From positions 248,001 through 312,000 of the forward strand of contig CAWCLV010000007.1 in the NCBI GenBank assembly GCA_963796485.1: a stretch of DNA of 64,000 bases, read 5' to 3'. Positions 17,426 through 26,199 of the stretch are shown here, one piece after another (the first letter of the stretch is position 1; the number at the start of each line of letters is the position of its first letter). The translations under genes were made by a program, and so were the position numbers. The DNA is from CAWCDJ01 sp963796485. Its GTDB lineage: Bacteria > Acidobacteriota > Terriglobia > Bryobacterales > Bryobacteraceae. Below the pieces are notes generated by a model that was not told where the DNA came from, did no database searches, and saw only the letters and a list, made by a program, of their open reading frames with translations.

Positions 17426-18735
17426 GCCAGCACCTCCGCGACCGCGTCCATGTCCGCGCGCCGCGACATTTCGGTCGCGCACAGCAGCATGGAGTCCGCC
17501 AGCTCCGGATAAAAGCGCCCCAGCGGAAGCCCGCCGATGATTTTCTTCTTCAGCAATGCCTTGTTCGCCTCGTCAGGCGTTTTTCCTTCTAATTTCACTA
17601 CGAATTCGTTGAAGAACTTGCCGCAGAACCGCGGCTTCAGCTTGCCTGCAAGATAATGCGCTTTCGCCAGATTCTGCTGCGCCAGCTCGCGCAGCCCCTG
17701 CTTGCCGTAGACCGTCATGAACACCGTGGCCATCAGGGCGATGAGCGCCTGGTTGGTGCAGATGTTCGAGGTGGCCTTCTCGCGCCGGATGTGCTGCTCG
17801 CGCGTCGCCAGCGTCAGGCAGAACGCGCGATTGCCGTTCGAGTCCGTAGTCTGGCCCACCAGCCGTCCGGGCACTTGCCGGATGAACTTCTCCCTGGTGG
17901 CGATGATGCCCGCGAACGGCCCGCCGTAGCTCGGCGAGATCGCGAACGACTGCAATTCGCCCGCCACGATATCGGCTCCGGCCGACGGCTCCAGCAGCCC
18001 CAGCGACACCGCTTCCGTGAAGACGACGACCAGCAGCGCGCCGCGCCGGTGAGCGATCTCCGCCGCCGCCCGCACCTGGTCCACCACGCCGAAGAAGTTG
18101 GGCGATTGCACGATCACAGCCGCGGTCAGATCGTCCATTTTGCGGTCGAGATCTTCCAGGTCAATCGTGCCGGCCTCCGGCACATAGCCGAACTCGTCCA
18201 CCGGCATGCCCTGATGTTTCGCATAGGTGGCCAGCACCTCGCGATACTCGGGATGCACGGATTTCGCGACCAGCACGCGGCCCTTGCCCGTAGCCCGCAC
18301 CGCCATCATGGCGGCCTCGGGCACCGCGGTCGAGCCGTCGTACATCGAGGCGTTCGCCACGTCCATGCCGGTCAACTGGCAGATCATCGTCTGAAATTCG
18401 AAGATCGTGGTCAGCGTGCCCTGCGAAATCTCGGCCTGATACGGCGTATACGAAGTGAGAAACTCGCCGCGGGAAGCCACGGTATCCACCAGCACCGGGC
18501 GGAAATGGCGGTACACGCCGGCGCCCAGAAATGACGGATATTCGGCGGCATTCTGCGCCGCGCGTTCCCGGAAATAATCGACGATCTCGTATTCGGAGAT
18601 CCCCGGCGCGAGGTTCAACGGCCGGTTTAATCTCACCGCCTCCGGCAAATGAGAGAACAGGTCATCGGCGGTCGCCGCGCCGCAAGCGTCCAGCATGGCG
18701 CGGCGCTCGGAATCGGACTTCGGAAGATAACGCAA
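17422..18735 (-). CDS. gcvPA: Glycine dehydrogenase (decarboxylating) subunit 1, P-protein
   Basis: N-terminal half of the two-subunit glycine decarboxylase, 437 residues, starting MRYLPKSDSERRAML as in many GcvPA proteins. It contains the YTPYQAEISQGTL and NASMYDGSTA motifs of the family. With GcvPB it releases CO2 from glycine and passes the aminomethyl group to the lipoyl arm of GcvH. Its ATG directly abuts the gcvH stop and its end overlaps gcvPB. Confidence 0.95.
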   Translation of the reverse strand: MRYLPKSDSERRAMLDACGAATADDLFSHLPEAVRLNRPLNLAPGISEYEIVDYFRERAAQNAAEYPSFLGAGVYRHFRPVLVDTVASRGEFLTSYTPYQAEISQGTLTTIFEFQTMICQLTGMDVANASMYDGSTAVPEAAMMAVRATGKGRVLVAKSVHPEYREVLATYAKHQGMPVDEFGYVPEAGTIDLEDLDRKMDDLTAAVIVQSPNFFGVVDQVRAAAEIAHRRGALLVVVFTEAVSLGLLEPSAGADIVAGELQSFAISPSYGGPFAGIIATREKFIRQVPGRLVGQTTDSNGNRAFCLTLATREQHIRREKATSNICTNQALIALMATVFMTVYGKQGLRELAQQNLAKAHYLAGKLKPRFCGKFFNEFVVKLEGKTPDEANKALLKKKIIGGLPLGRFYPELADSMLLCATEMSRRADMDAVAEVLA

Positions 18736-19119
18736 CTACTTTTCGGCTCCTACATAAGTTTGATACTCGGCGGCGGTCATCAGATTCTGAACTTGCTGCG
18801 CGTTGCTCAGTTTGAGCTTCACCAGCCAGCCGGCGCCGTACGGGTCTTCATTGAGTTTTTCGGGCGCATCCGCCAGCGCCGGATTGACTTCGGCCACTTC
18901 GCCCGCGGCCGGGCAGTAGATCTCCGAAACGGCTTTAACCGACTCCACGGAGCCCAGCGAACCGTGCTCTTCCATTCTGGCGCCCGGTTTCGGCAAATCC
19001 ACGAATACAATGTCTCCCAGCTCTTCCTGCGCGTGGTCGGTAATCCCCACGGTGCCGGTTTCGCCTTCCACGAGAATCCACTCGTGATCCTTCGTGTATC
19101 GAAGATTTTCAGGGTACAT
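18736..19119 (-). CDS. gcvH: Glycine cleavage system H protein
   Basis: Lipoyl carrier of the glycine cleavage complex, 127 residues. The lipoylated lysine is K62 in GSVESVKAVSEIYCP; the DHEWILVEG start and the EDPYGAGWLVKL-like C-terminal part are as expected. It shuttles the methylamine group between the P and T proteins. It lies between gcvT (5 nt gap) and gcvPA (no gap), in the usual T-H-P order. Confidence 0.96.
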   Translation of the reverse strand: MYPENLRYTKDHEWILVEGETGTVGITDHAQEELGDIVFVDLPKPGARMEEHGSLGSVESVKAVSEIYCPAAGEVAEVNPALADAPEKLNEDPYGAGWLVKLKLSNAQQVQNLMTAAEYQTYVGAEK

Positions 19120-19124
19120 ATTTT

Positions 19125-20228
19125 CTATTTCGCTCGCTTGTAAAAGGGAGTTTCCACGGTTACCGCATCCACTGGCTGGTTGCGGATCAGGATCTGGATC
19201 GATTTCCCCACCCGCGCATGTTCCGCCGGCAGGTAGCAGAGCCCTATATTCTTACCCAAGGTCGGCGACGGCGATCCGCTGGTGACCCAGCCCGCCGGCG
19301 CCCCGTCCACATAAACTTCGTATCCGTCGCGACCGATTCCCCGGCCGCGCATTTCGAACCCGGCGAGTTCCCGCTTCAGCCCCGCTTCCTTCTGCTTCAG
19401 CAGCGCCTCGCGGCCCACGAACTCGCCTTTCTCCAGCTTAACAATCCACGCAAGCCCGGCTTCGAGCGGTGAAATGGAGGCGTCGATCTCGTGGCCGTAG
19501 AGGGCCATCCTGGCTTCCAGGCGGAGCGTGTTGCGCGCTCCCAACCCGCACGGCTTAATACCGAACTCTTCGCCCGCCGCCATCAGTTTGTGCCAGAGAC
19601 GGACCCCTTCGGACGGCGCCACGTAAACCTCGAAACCGTCCTCGCCCGTGTAGCCCGTATGCGCGATGCGCGCCGGAATTCCCGCGACCTCGCCATCCGT
19701 AAACCAGTAATATTTAATGCCGCCCAACTCCACCGGAGTGATCTTTTGCAGCGTAGCCCGCGCATGCGGCCCCTGGACGGCCAGTTGGACGTACCGGTCG
19801 CTCGAAAGCGCCACCTGCGCGTCGAACCGGTTCATCGCGCGGATGTGCTCGAAATCTTTTTCCTGGTTCGAGGCATTCACACAGAGAAAGTAGTGATCGT
19901 CCGCCACCTTGTGGACCAGGATGTCGTCCACGAAGCCGCCGTGCTCGTAGAGCAGGCCTGAGTAGTGGATCTGCCCTGTTTTCAGCTTCATCACCGCATT
20001 GGTCGTGACGAAATCGGTCAGCCGCCCGGCCTCCGGGCCCTGGATATCGATTTCACCCATGTGGCTGACGTCGAACAGGCCGGCCGCGGTCCTGACCGCC
20101 TGATGTTCTTCGACGATACCGGAATACTGAACCGGCATGTCCCATCCGCCGAAGTCCACCATTCTGGCTTTCAGCCCCCGGTGGACGGAGTTCAAGGGCG
20201 TGGCGCGGAGTACGGGAACTGATTGCAT
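19125..20228 (-). CDS. gcvT: Glycine cleavage system T protein (aminomethyltransferase)
   Basis: Tetrahydrofolate-dependent enzyme that releases ammonia and forms methylene-THF, 367 residues. Seen are the N-terminal HRGLKARMVDFGGWDMPVQY signature, the catalytic aspartate in GGFVDDILVHK (about D96), and the C-terminal barrel domain (EFVGREALLKQKEAGL). It is first in the operon. No glycine riboswitch-like fold was evident in the short upstream region, but a TTGACA-like promoter lies close to the ATG, so the transcript may have almost no leader. Confidence 0.95.
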   Translation of the reverse strand: MQSVPVLRATPLNSVHRGLKARMVDFGGWDMPVQYSGIVEEHQAVRTAAGLFDVSHMGEIDIQGPEAGRLTDFVTTNAVMKLKTGQIHYSGLLYEHGGFVDDILVHKVADDHYFLCVNASNQEKDFEHIRAMNRFDAQVALSSDRYVQLAVQGPHARATLQKITPVELGGIKYYWFTDGEVAGIPARIAHTGYTGEDGFEVYVAPSEGVRLWHKLMAAGEEFGIKPCGLGARNTLRLEARMALYGHEIDASISPLEAGLAWIVKLEKGEFVGREALLKQKEAGLKRELAGFEMRGRGIGRDGYEVYVDGAPAGWVTSGSPSPTLGKNIGLCYLPAEHARVGKSIQILIRNQPVDAVTVETPFYKRAK

Positions 20229-20238
20229 GGAAAAACTC

Positions 20239-20268
20239 AGGCTAGCAGCACCGAAAAGGGGGTGTCAA
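20239..20268 (-). promoter_or_regulatory. Candidate sigma-70-type promoter of the gcv operon
   Basis: On the reverse strand a perfect TTGACA (20263-20268) is followed after 18 nt by TAGCCT (20239-20244). The -10 is a weak match. Transcription would begin only a few bases before the gcvT ATG at 20228, and no Shine-Dalgarno sequence is seen between them, so a leaderless or nearly leaderless mRNA would be expected. Sequence-based guess only. Confidence 0.35.
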
Positions 20269-20355
20269 ACCCGGTTAGGAGTACTGGCGCCGGCCGGCAC
20301 GGAACGGCGGTTGAAAATCATCGCCTGGTCGCGGCTCGGTTTGCTGCCGGCTTTC

Positions 20356-20405
20356 AAACCGGGCAGGCCGGGAGGGTGGGGCAGGCCTCCCGGCCTGCCC
20401 GGTTT
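20356..20405. repeat. Perfect 20-bp inverted repeat with 10-nt loop, palindrome family member
   Basis: Arms at 20356-20375 and 20386-20405 are perfectly complementary and built from the same GGGCAGGCC/GGCCTGCCC and CTCCCGG words as the elements at 13402 and 35156; the loop GTGGGGCAGG repeats part of another member. It lies in the divergent region between gcvT and the secreted protein gene. It could fold in RNA of either strand; any regulatory effect is unproven. Confidence 0.8.
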
Positions 20406-20513
20406 TGACTTTAGGGCATGAAGTCCTCCAATGTGCGGTCGGGCACAGTCGCGAATTTGTTCGCCAGGATGCTTTCGTCCCGCGGCGCGTCAAACATCAG
20501 CACGGAGAAATCC

Positions 20514-22443
20514 ATGGCCCATCGACCCCTTTTGTTTTTGTGCGCGGGGGCGGTAATCATCGCCGCTAGTTCGCCCGTCCACGCGGCCGAAGCCGACGCA
20601 CTTGCCATCACGGCAAATATTCAGGCGCGCCATTTGCCGTACGGCGCGATTCTCGACCCGATTTTCACGCTGACCAACAGCGACCAGATCGCCGGGTACA
20701 CCCGCTGCGGCGATTCGGCCCTTTGGACCGGGCACTACCTCGCGGCCGAAGCGTTCCGCTACAAGGTCACGCAGGCGCCGGATGCATTGAGCAACATGAA
20801 AGCCGCGATCGCCGCGATTAAAGGGCTGGCCGACGTGACCGGGACCAACCTGCTCGCCCGGTGCATGGTGACGGTCGACTCCCCTTATGCGGCGGGCATC
20901 GGCAGCGAGGAGACGGCCAACGGCGTTCACACCAACAGTTCGGCCGGGTGGATCTGGGTCGGAAACACTTCGCGCGACGAATATTCGGGTGCGCTGTTCG
21001 GCCTGACGGTGGCGTACGACATGGTAGACGACGCCGCGGTAAAGGCCACGATCGCCGCCCTGGTCACCCGCCTGATCGACTTCCTGAACGGGAACAACTG
21101 GTCCGTAGTGATGCCGGACGGCAGCAGCAGCACCTCTTTTCTGGTGCGTCCGGACCAGATCGAGACGTTCCTGGCGATCGGCCGCCACGTCAACTACGAC
21201 CATTTCACGAGTTTCAGTTACGAAACGCAACGCGTGCTGCTTGCCCCCACCGTCCCGGCTCCCGTTGGCGTAGATACTACCAGCGACGATTCCTATTTCA
21301 AATTCAACCTGGACTACATCAATCTCTATGACCTGATCCGCCTGGAAGCCAGTTCCGCCAAAAGTATCTACGAATCCGCATACACGCTGTTGCGCGACCA
21401 CACCGCGCCCCACCAGAACGCGTTCTTCAACATCATCGATCTCGCGCTCTACGGCCCCAACCAGGCGCGCGACGCGCAGACGCTGCAACTGCTCGACGGC
21501 TGGCTGCTGCGCCTGCGCCGCGACTTCGGAGTGGACCTGACCGGCGTGGTGCCGGTTTGCGGTACCGGGGCGTGCCAGCCCGTCCCCGTCTGGCTGCGGC
21601 CGCCGACGGATTTTCTGTGGCAGCGGTCTCCCTTCCAGCTATCGGTCGGGGGCGCGGGGATCATCGAATCCTCCGGGATCGACTACATCCTGCCGTACTG
21701 GATGGCGCGCTACTACGGTCTTCAGGAATCGATCGTGGTGCAATCCGCGGCGGCCCCGATTGCGGTCGTCGCGCCCGAATCGCTCGGCTCGATTTTCGGC
21801 TCGAACCTGGCATCCACCACGCAAAAGGCGGACGCGCATCCGCTGCCGCTTTCGCTCGGCGGCATCGGCGTGAGCGTTACGGATTCCGCCGGGAATACGG
21901 CCGCGGCTCCGCTGCTGTACGTGTCTCCCGGCCAGATCAATTTCCTGCTGCCACCGAACCTCGCCATGGGCGTCGCGACTTTCACCATCACCGGCGGGCC
22001 CAGTTCTCCGCTGACGGCGAACGGCGCCGTAGGGCAGGTTGCCCCCGCGCTCTTCAGCATGAGCGGCGACGGCTCGGGCCTGGCCGCCGCCACCGCCATT
22101 CGCGTAAATGCCGGCAACCCCACGCTGCAATCCCCGGTCACCCTGTTCGATTGCACGGGCTCGACCTGCCAGCCGGTTCCGGTGGACGTCGGAATCGACA
22201 CGCCGGTTTATCTCACGCTTTATGCCACGGGGATCCGCAACCGCACATCGCCCGATAACGTGCTGGTGACGATCAACGGCGTCGATATCCCGGTTCTATA
22301 CGCTGGAGCGCAACCCTCGTTCGCGGGGCTGGACCAGATCAATATCCCGCTCCCGCTCGAACCTGCGCGGCAGCGGCACGGCGGAGATTGTGCTCAAGGT
22401 GGACCAGCACCGGGCGAATGCGGTCACGGTGGCGATTCAGTAG
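20514..22443 (+). CDS. Exported Solibacter-type protein with TIGR03437-like C-terminal domain, late frameshift
   Basis: A signal peptide (about residues 1-24, ending VHAAE) is followed by a helical domain of about 380 residues of unknown function, then by the beta-rich domain common in Candidatus Solibacter exported proteins (APESLGSIFGSNLA, VSPGQINFLLPPN, LDQINIPLP). The expected C-terminus, with the sense GTAEIVLKVDQHRANAVTVAIQ and a stop at 22441-22443, is in the +1 frame after about 22350-22358. A one-base indel, real or an assembly error, has therefore broken the last 30 codons. Without it the frame runs by chance into the acetyltransferase gene. Start: ATG with GGAG six bases upstream. 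Confidence 0.75.
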
Positions 22444-22448
22444 ACCTC

Positions 22449-22925
22449 ATGCACCCCCACTGCGCCCCGAACATTTTGGCTGCGGCGGATAGCGATATCG
22501 CCGTGGTGAAGTCGCTTTTTCAGGAGTACTGGGATTCGTTTGGCTTCACGCCTTGCTTCCAGAATTTTGGCTCCGAACTGCAGGAGTTGCCCGGCAAATA
22601 CAGCCCGCCCGGGGGACGGCTCGCGCTTGCGCTGATCGGCGGCGAGCCTGCCGGATGCGTCGCGCTTCGCCCAATCGACGCGATTCGTTGCGAAGCCAAA
22701 CGTCTTTATGTGCGTCCGCAGTTCCGAGGCTACGGCGTCGGGAAGGCGCTGTTGAAGTGGGTGATCGCCGAAGCACGGCGGGCCGGGTACGCCGAGATCC
22801 TGGGTGACACCATGCCTGTGATGGAACGAGCGATCGCCATGTACGAGCGGATTGGTTTCGAGCGCACCGAACCGTACACCGCGCAGGCGACGGCCGGGGC
22901 GATCTGCATTCGATTGAAGTTGTGA
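22449..22925 (+). CDS. GNAT-family N-acetyltransferase
   Basis: 158-residue acetyl-CoA-dependent acetyltransferase. The acetyl-CoA pyrophosphate-binding motif is in AKRLYVRPQFRGYGVGKALLKW, followed by the typical C-terminal AMYERIGFERTEPY. The substrate is unknown. The ATG at 22449 lies 5 nt after the proper stop of the upstream secreted-protein gene; the frame is open further upstream only because of that gene's frameshift, so this is treated as a separate gene, not a fusion. Confidence 0.82.
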   Translation: MHPHCAPNILAAADSDIAVVKSLFQEYWDSFGFTPCFQNFGSELQELPGKYSPPGGRLALALIGGEPAGCVALRPIDAIRCEAKRLYVRPQFRGYGVGKALLKWVIAEARRAGYAEILGDTMPVMERAIAMYERIGFERTEPYTAQATAGAICIRLKL

Positions 22926-23000
22926 TTTTTCGAGAGAGAAAGTCGGAGGACTTCGATGAGCGCTCTCCAGAGTTCGAATTACGCCATTTTTGTGGTTCGG

Positions 23001-24437
23001 CTAGCCCACGGGAGGGCGGCGCCGGTGCCAATCGGTGTTCCGCTGAAAACGGTTCCCGATGGCCAGCAGAGTGTTCTCCGAATAAGCGGGGCCCACCAGT
23101 TGCAGCGCGACGGGCAGCCCGTCCGCGAAGCCGCACGGCAGGACGAGCGCGGGAAGGCCCGCCAGGTTTCCCATCTGGACGATGCCGCCAAGGCCCGGCG
23201 GCAGCGCGGCAGGACGCGGCGGCTGCGGTCCGCTGCCGTCCAGCGGTCGATCGATCTTCACGGCGGGACCCGAGCGCCCGGGCGCCAGCAACACGTCCAC
23301 GTTCTCGAACATTTCGAGGACTTTTTGCTGGATTAAATGCCGTATGCGCATGGCCCGCAGGTACTCTTTCGCGGGGACGTCGAGCGAAGCCTTCAACCCC
23401 GCAATCTGCGGCTTATCCGCGAGAGCGTCCACCCTGCCGCTGGTAATCAGGGGCTCGAAAATCGACCCCATTTCCGCGGCCAGTATGGTCGAAAGCACGG
23501 CCCCGTAAGGGAACTCCGGCAGCTTTACTTCCACGATTTGCACGCCCGACGCTTCGATCGCGGCCAGGGCCGCGGCGAAAGCCGGCCTCGCCGAGGGTTC
23601 GGCGCGCGCGTCGAAATCCGCCGGCGCATAGCCCACTTTCAGGACGTTCAGGGGCCGCGTATATTGCGGAGTGTAATAGAAGCTTTTTCCCGCCGAACCC
23701 GGGTCTTTTCGATCGCCTCCCGCGATCACCTGAAGGATCAGACCGCAATCCTCGGCCGAGCGCGCGAACGGCCCCAGTTTGTCCAAAGTCCAGGAAAGCG
23801 GCATGGCGCCGTAGCGGCTGACCAGTCCATAAGTCGGACGCAGCGCCGTGACGCCGCAGAACGAAGCCGGTGTTACGATCGACCCCGAGGTCTCCGAGCC
23901 GATGGTAAACGGCGCCAAACCGGCGGCGACGGCGGCCGCCGACCCGCTCGAAGATCCGCCCGACCAGTGTGTCCGGTCCCAGGGATTCAGCCCCGGACCG
24001 AACAAGGACGCGGAGGCGAACCGGTAGCCGCCGCCGCCCGCCAGTTCCACCATCGAGAGCTTCCCGGTGATCACCGCGCCGACGCCGTCGAGCTTATCGA
24101 TCACCGTGGCGTTGTAATCGAACACCTGGGCGGCATACGGCTTGGCTCCCCACGTGGTCGGCTGCCCGGCAAACGCCAGCAGGTCCTTGACGGCATAGGG
24201 AATCCCTTGCAGCGGTCCGCGCAGGCGGCCGTGTTTCAGATCCTGGTCCACCAGTTTGGCGAGGCGTACGGCCTCCTGTTCCAGCGGCAGCGCCAGAGCG
24301 TTGTATCGCGGCCCGACCTGCGCCAGCCGTGCTGAGAAAGACCGCGCCAGATCCTCGGCCGAAAACTCCTTGGCCTTCAGCCGGCGGTTCAACTCCGGAA
24401 TGGTCAGGAAGTAGACGTCTTCAGAAATGGCGGGCAT
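23001..24437 (-). CDS. Amidase signature family enzyme
   Basis: 478-residue hydrolase of the Ser-cisSer-Lys amidase family, which cleaves carboxamides. K84 in YAVKDLLAF, the cis-serine region GGSSSGSAAAV (about 161-170) and the nucleophile serine of IGSETSGSIVTP (about S186) are all present. It resembles GatA in sequence pattern, but no gatB or gatC is near, so it is not assigned to tRNA amidation. The substrate is unknown. The upstream small exported protein ends 8 nt before its start, so the two are likely cotranscribed. Confidence 0.9.
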   Translation of the reverse strand: MPAISEDVYFLTIPELNRRLKAKEFSAEDLARSFSARLAQVGPRYNALALPLEQEAVRLAKLVDQDLKHGRLRGPLQGIPYAVKDLLAFAGQPTTWGAKPYAAQVFDYNATVIDKLDGVGAVITGKLSMVELAGGGGYRFASASLFGPGLNPWDRTHWSGGSSSGSAAAVAAGLAPFTIGSETSGSIVTPASFCGVTALRPTYGLVSRYGAMPLSWTLDKLGPFARSAEDCGLILQVIAGGDRKDPGSAGKSFYYTPQYTRPLNVLKVGYAPADFDARAEPSARPAFAAALAAIEASGVQIVEVKLPEFPYGAVLSTILAAEMGSIFEPLITSGRVDALADKPQIAGLKASLDVPAKEYLRAMRIRHLIQQKVLEMFENVDVLLAPGRSGPAVKIDRPLDGSGPQPPRPAALPPGLGGIVQMGNLAGLPALVLPCGFADGLPVALQLVGPAYSENTLLAIGNRFQRNTDWHRRRPPVG

Positions 24438-24445
24438 ACTGCGCC

Positions 24446-24643
24446 TCAGGCTTTGAACTGAAATGCGGGTTCGGTCGCCGCGGGCAGATCCACTTTCGCG
24501 ACCGCCGCGAAATTCGCATGATTCCTCGCGCGAGCCTCTTTGACCAGCTGATCTTCCGCGGGCGAAGGCGCCTGGGCTTTGGCCGCGCCCGCGGCGGCGG
24601 GCAAAAGCACGCCGGCTGCCAGCTTTCTGCGCGTGATCTTCAT
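24446..24643 (-). CDS. Small exported protein with Tat-like signal, upstream of amidase
   Basis: 65-residue protein. It begins MKITRRKLAAGVLLPAAAGA, a twin-arginine-like leader with an Ala-rich hydrophobic stretch and a likely cleavage near AKAQA. The remaining 40 residues are mostly helical and charged with no known motif. It is packed tightly between aroDE and the amidase gene on the same strand, which supports it being real and functionally tied to the amidase; its job is unknown. Confidence 0.65.
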   Translation of the reverse strand: MKITRRKLAAGVLLPAAAGAAKAQAPSPAEDQLVKEARARNHANFAAVAKVDLPAATEPAFQFKA

Positions 24644-24644
24644 A

Positions 24645-26153
24645 CTACTTATGATGCTCTAAAGCTTCCACTGCCGCTTTCAGCATGATGGCGCGGGGGG
24701 CGGCGTCGCCCGTCCAGATCTCGAACTGCCGGACCGCCTGTTCGATGAACATCTCCAGCCCGGGAACCGCCATCTTCCCCTGTTCCTTCGCGCGGCGAAG
24801 CAGTTCGGTTTCGCCGGGGTTGTAGACCATATCGAATACCACGTCCGCCGGAATAGTTCCGTTGAAAAAGCAATCGCTGACGTGCGGGAACATGCCGAGC
24901 GGCGTGGCGTGCACCAAAGCGTCGAAGTGCCGGGTGGCGAGTTGCTCTTTGAGCAGCGGTTCCGCGCCACAGATTTTCGCCAGCGCGCGGACGCGGTCCG
25001 GATTACGGCCGACCAGGGCGATTTTCGCACCCGCGTCGGAAAGCGCGAAAACCGCGCTGCGCGCCGCGCCGCCGTTGCCCACCACCAGCACCGAGGAGCG
25101 CTGTAATTTCAGCAGCCGCGTGAGCGGCTCGGTGATTCCGGCGGCGTCCGTATTGGTCCCGCGCCATTTCCCGGCTTTGCGCCAGACGGTGTTCACCGCG
25201 CCGATTCGCCGGGCCAGCGGGTCCACCGCGTCCAGGTAGCGGATGATCTTCTGCTTGTGCGGGATGGTCACGCTGAAGCCGGTCAGCGGCAGCTTTTCCG
25301 CCATCGAGAAAAAGTCCCGCAGCTGCGGCGGCGAAACCAGGAACGGCAGGTACACCGCATCCATGTGCTTCGACTGGAACGCCCGGTTGTGGACGGCGGG
25401 CGAAATCGAGTGGCGGATGGGGTCCGCGATGACGCCGTAAATCTTGGCGGTCTTCTTCAGCTTTTCCACGCGGTAGAGGTGACGCAGGTAGCGCGCGCTG
25501 ACTTGGCCGGCCGCCGTACCCTCCGCGAACATGGGCGCCGCGTAAGTATAAGCAGCGCCGAAAACCGGCGAAAGGACCCGCGTGGGGAAGCCCAGCTCGC
25601 CCATCGCCAGCACGATCACCCGCTCCTTCGGCAGCGCCTTTGCCACCGAGAGCACGCGCACATTGTCCGAAGGCTTGCGCGCCGTGGTCACCACCTTGTA
25701 GGCATCCGCCGGGACCCGCATCACGCGGTTCATCACCGTGTCCATCGGTGGCGTCGCTTCGTAGTTGTGGTAAGAAACCACCACCTGGACGCGGCCGCGG
25801 AATTGCGCCATTTTCTCCTGGGCGGCTTCGGCGCTCTCAATTTCCACGTCGATGGCCTGGGCGCCGCCGCGAACGGCAGTCTCCAGGATGGCAAACTGTT
25901 CCTCGATGCTGCCGTTGAACTTTCCGTGGTTCTGGTGCCGCCTGCACGTGGCCAGCACGGTGCAATCCGGGAATTCCTCCAGAAATCCGGAGATTGCCTC
26001 GGCTCCCTTGCAGGGAGTATCGAGAAAATCCAGCCGGAATTCGAGAAAAGTCTCGCCCGCCTCGGCTTCTCGTCGAGCGTGGTCCAGCAAGGTTGGAACG
26101 TCTGGCAGGCCCAACGCGATGCATATACGCGGGAGCGCTCTCGATTGCGGCAT
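24645..26153 (-). CDS. aroDE: Bifunctional 3-dehydroquinate dehydratase / shikimate dehydrogenase
   Basis: Fusion of two shikimate-pathway enzymes, 502 residues. Residues 1-230 are a type I dehydroquinase with catalytic H129 (VVSYHNYEATPP) and Schiff-base K153 (AYKVVTTAR). Residues 236-502 are a shikimate dehydrogenase: SISPAVHNRAF, catalytic K300 in VTIPHKQK, D336 in GTNTDAAG, and the NADP loop VVGNGGAARSAV. The arrangement equals the plant DHQ-SDH fusion and is known in several bacterial groups. Start ATG at 26153; upstream codons are outside the family. Confidence 0.93.
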   Translation of the reverse strand: MPQSRALPRICIALGLPDVPTLLDHARREAEAGETFLEFRLDFLDTPCKGAEAISGFLEEFPDCTVLATCRRHQNHGKFNGSIEEQFAILETAVRGGAQAIDVEIESAEAAQEKMAQFRGRVQVVVSYHNYEATPPMDTVMNRVMRVPADAYKVVTTARKPSDNVRVLSVAKALPKERVIVLAMGELGFPTRVLSPVFGAAYTYAAPMFAEGTAAGQVSARYLRHLYRVEKLKKTAKIYGVIADPIRHSISPAVHNRAFQSKHMDAVYLPFLVSPPQLRDFFSMAEKLPLTGFSVTIPHKQKIIRYLDAVDPLARRIGAVNTVWRKAGKWRGTNTDAAGITEPLTRLLKLQRSSVLVVGNGGAARSAVFALSDAGAKIALVGRNPDRVRALAKICGAEPLLKEQLATRHFDALVHATPLGMFPHVSDCFFNGTIPADVVFDMVYNPGETELLRRAKEQGKMAVPGLEMFIEQAVRQFEIWTGDAAPRAIMLKAAVEALEHHK

Positions 26154-26199
26154 CTTACAAAGAATCTCAGAATAACACGAGGTACGCGCCCCCCCGGAC

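Noticed and set aside
20229..20417. Possible glycine riboswitch upstream of gcvT
   Set aside because: The 190-nt region shows only the palindrome and a promoter-like TTGACA close to the start; no tandem aptamer-like conserved segments were recognised.
22449..22925. Genuine fusion of a secreted beta-domain with a GNAT acetyltransferase
   Set aside because: The proper end of the secreted protein is readable in the next frame 5 nt before a good ATG, and an acetyl-CoA enzyme would not be expected outside the cytoplasm.
23001..24437. Assignment of the amidase as GatA
   Set aside because: The core motifs are common to all amidase-signature enzymes, and no gatB or gatC is adjacent.
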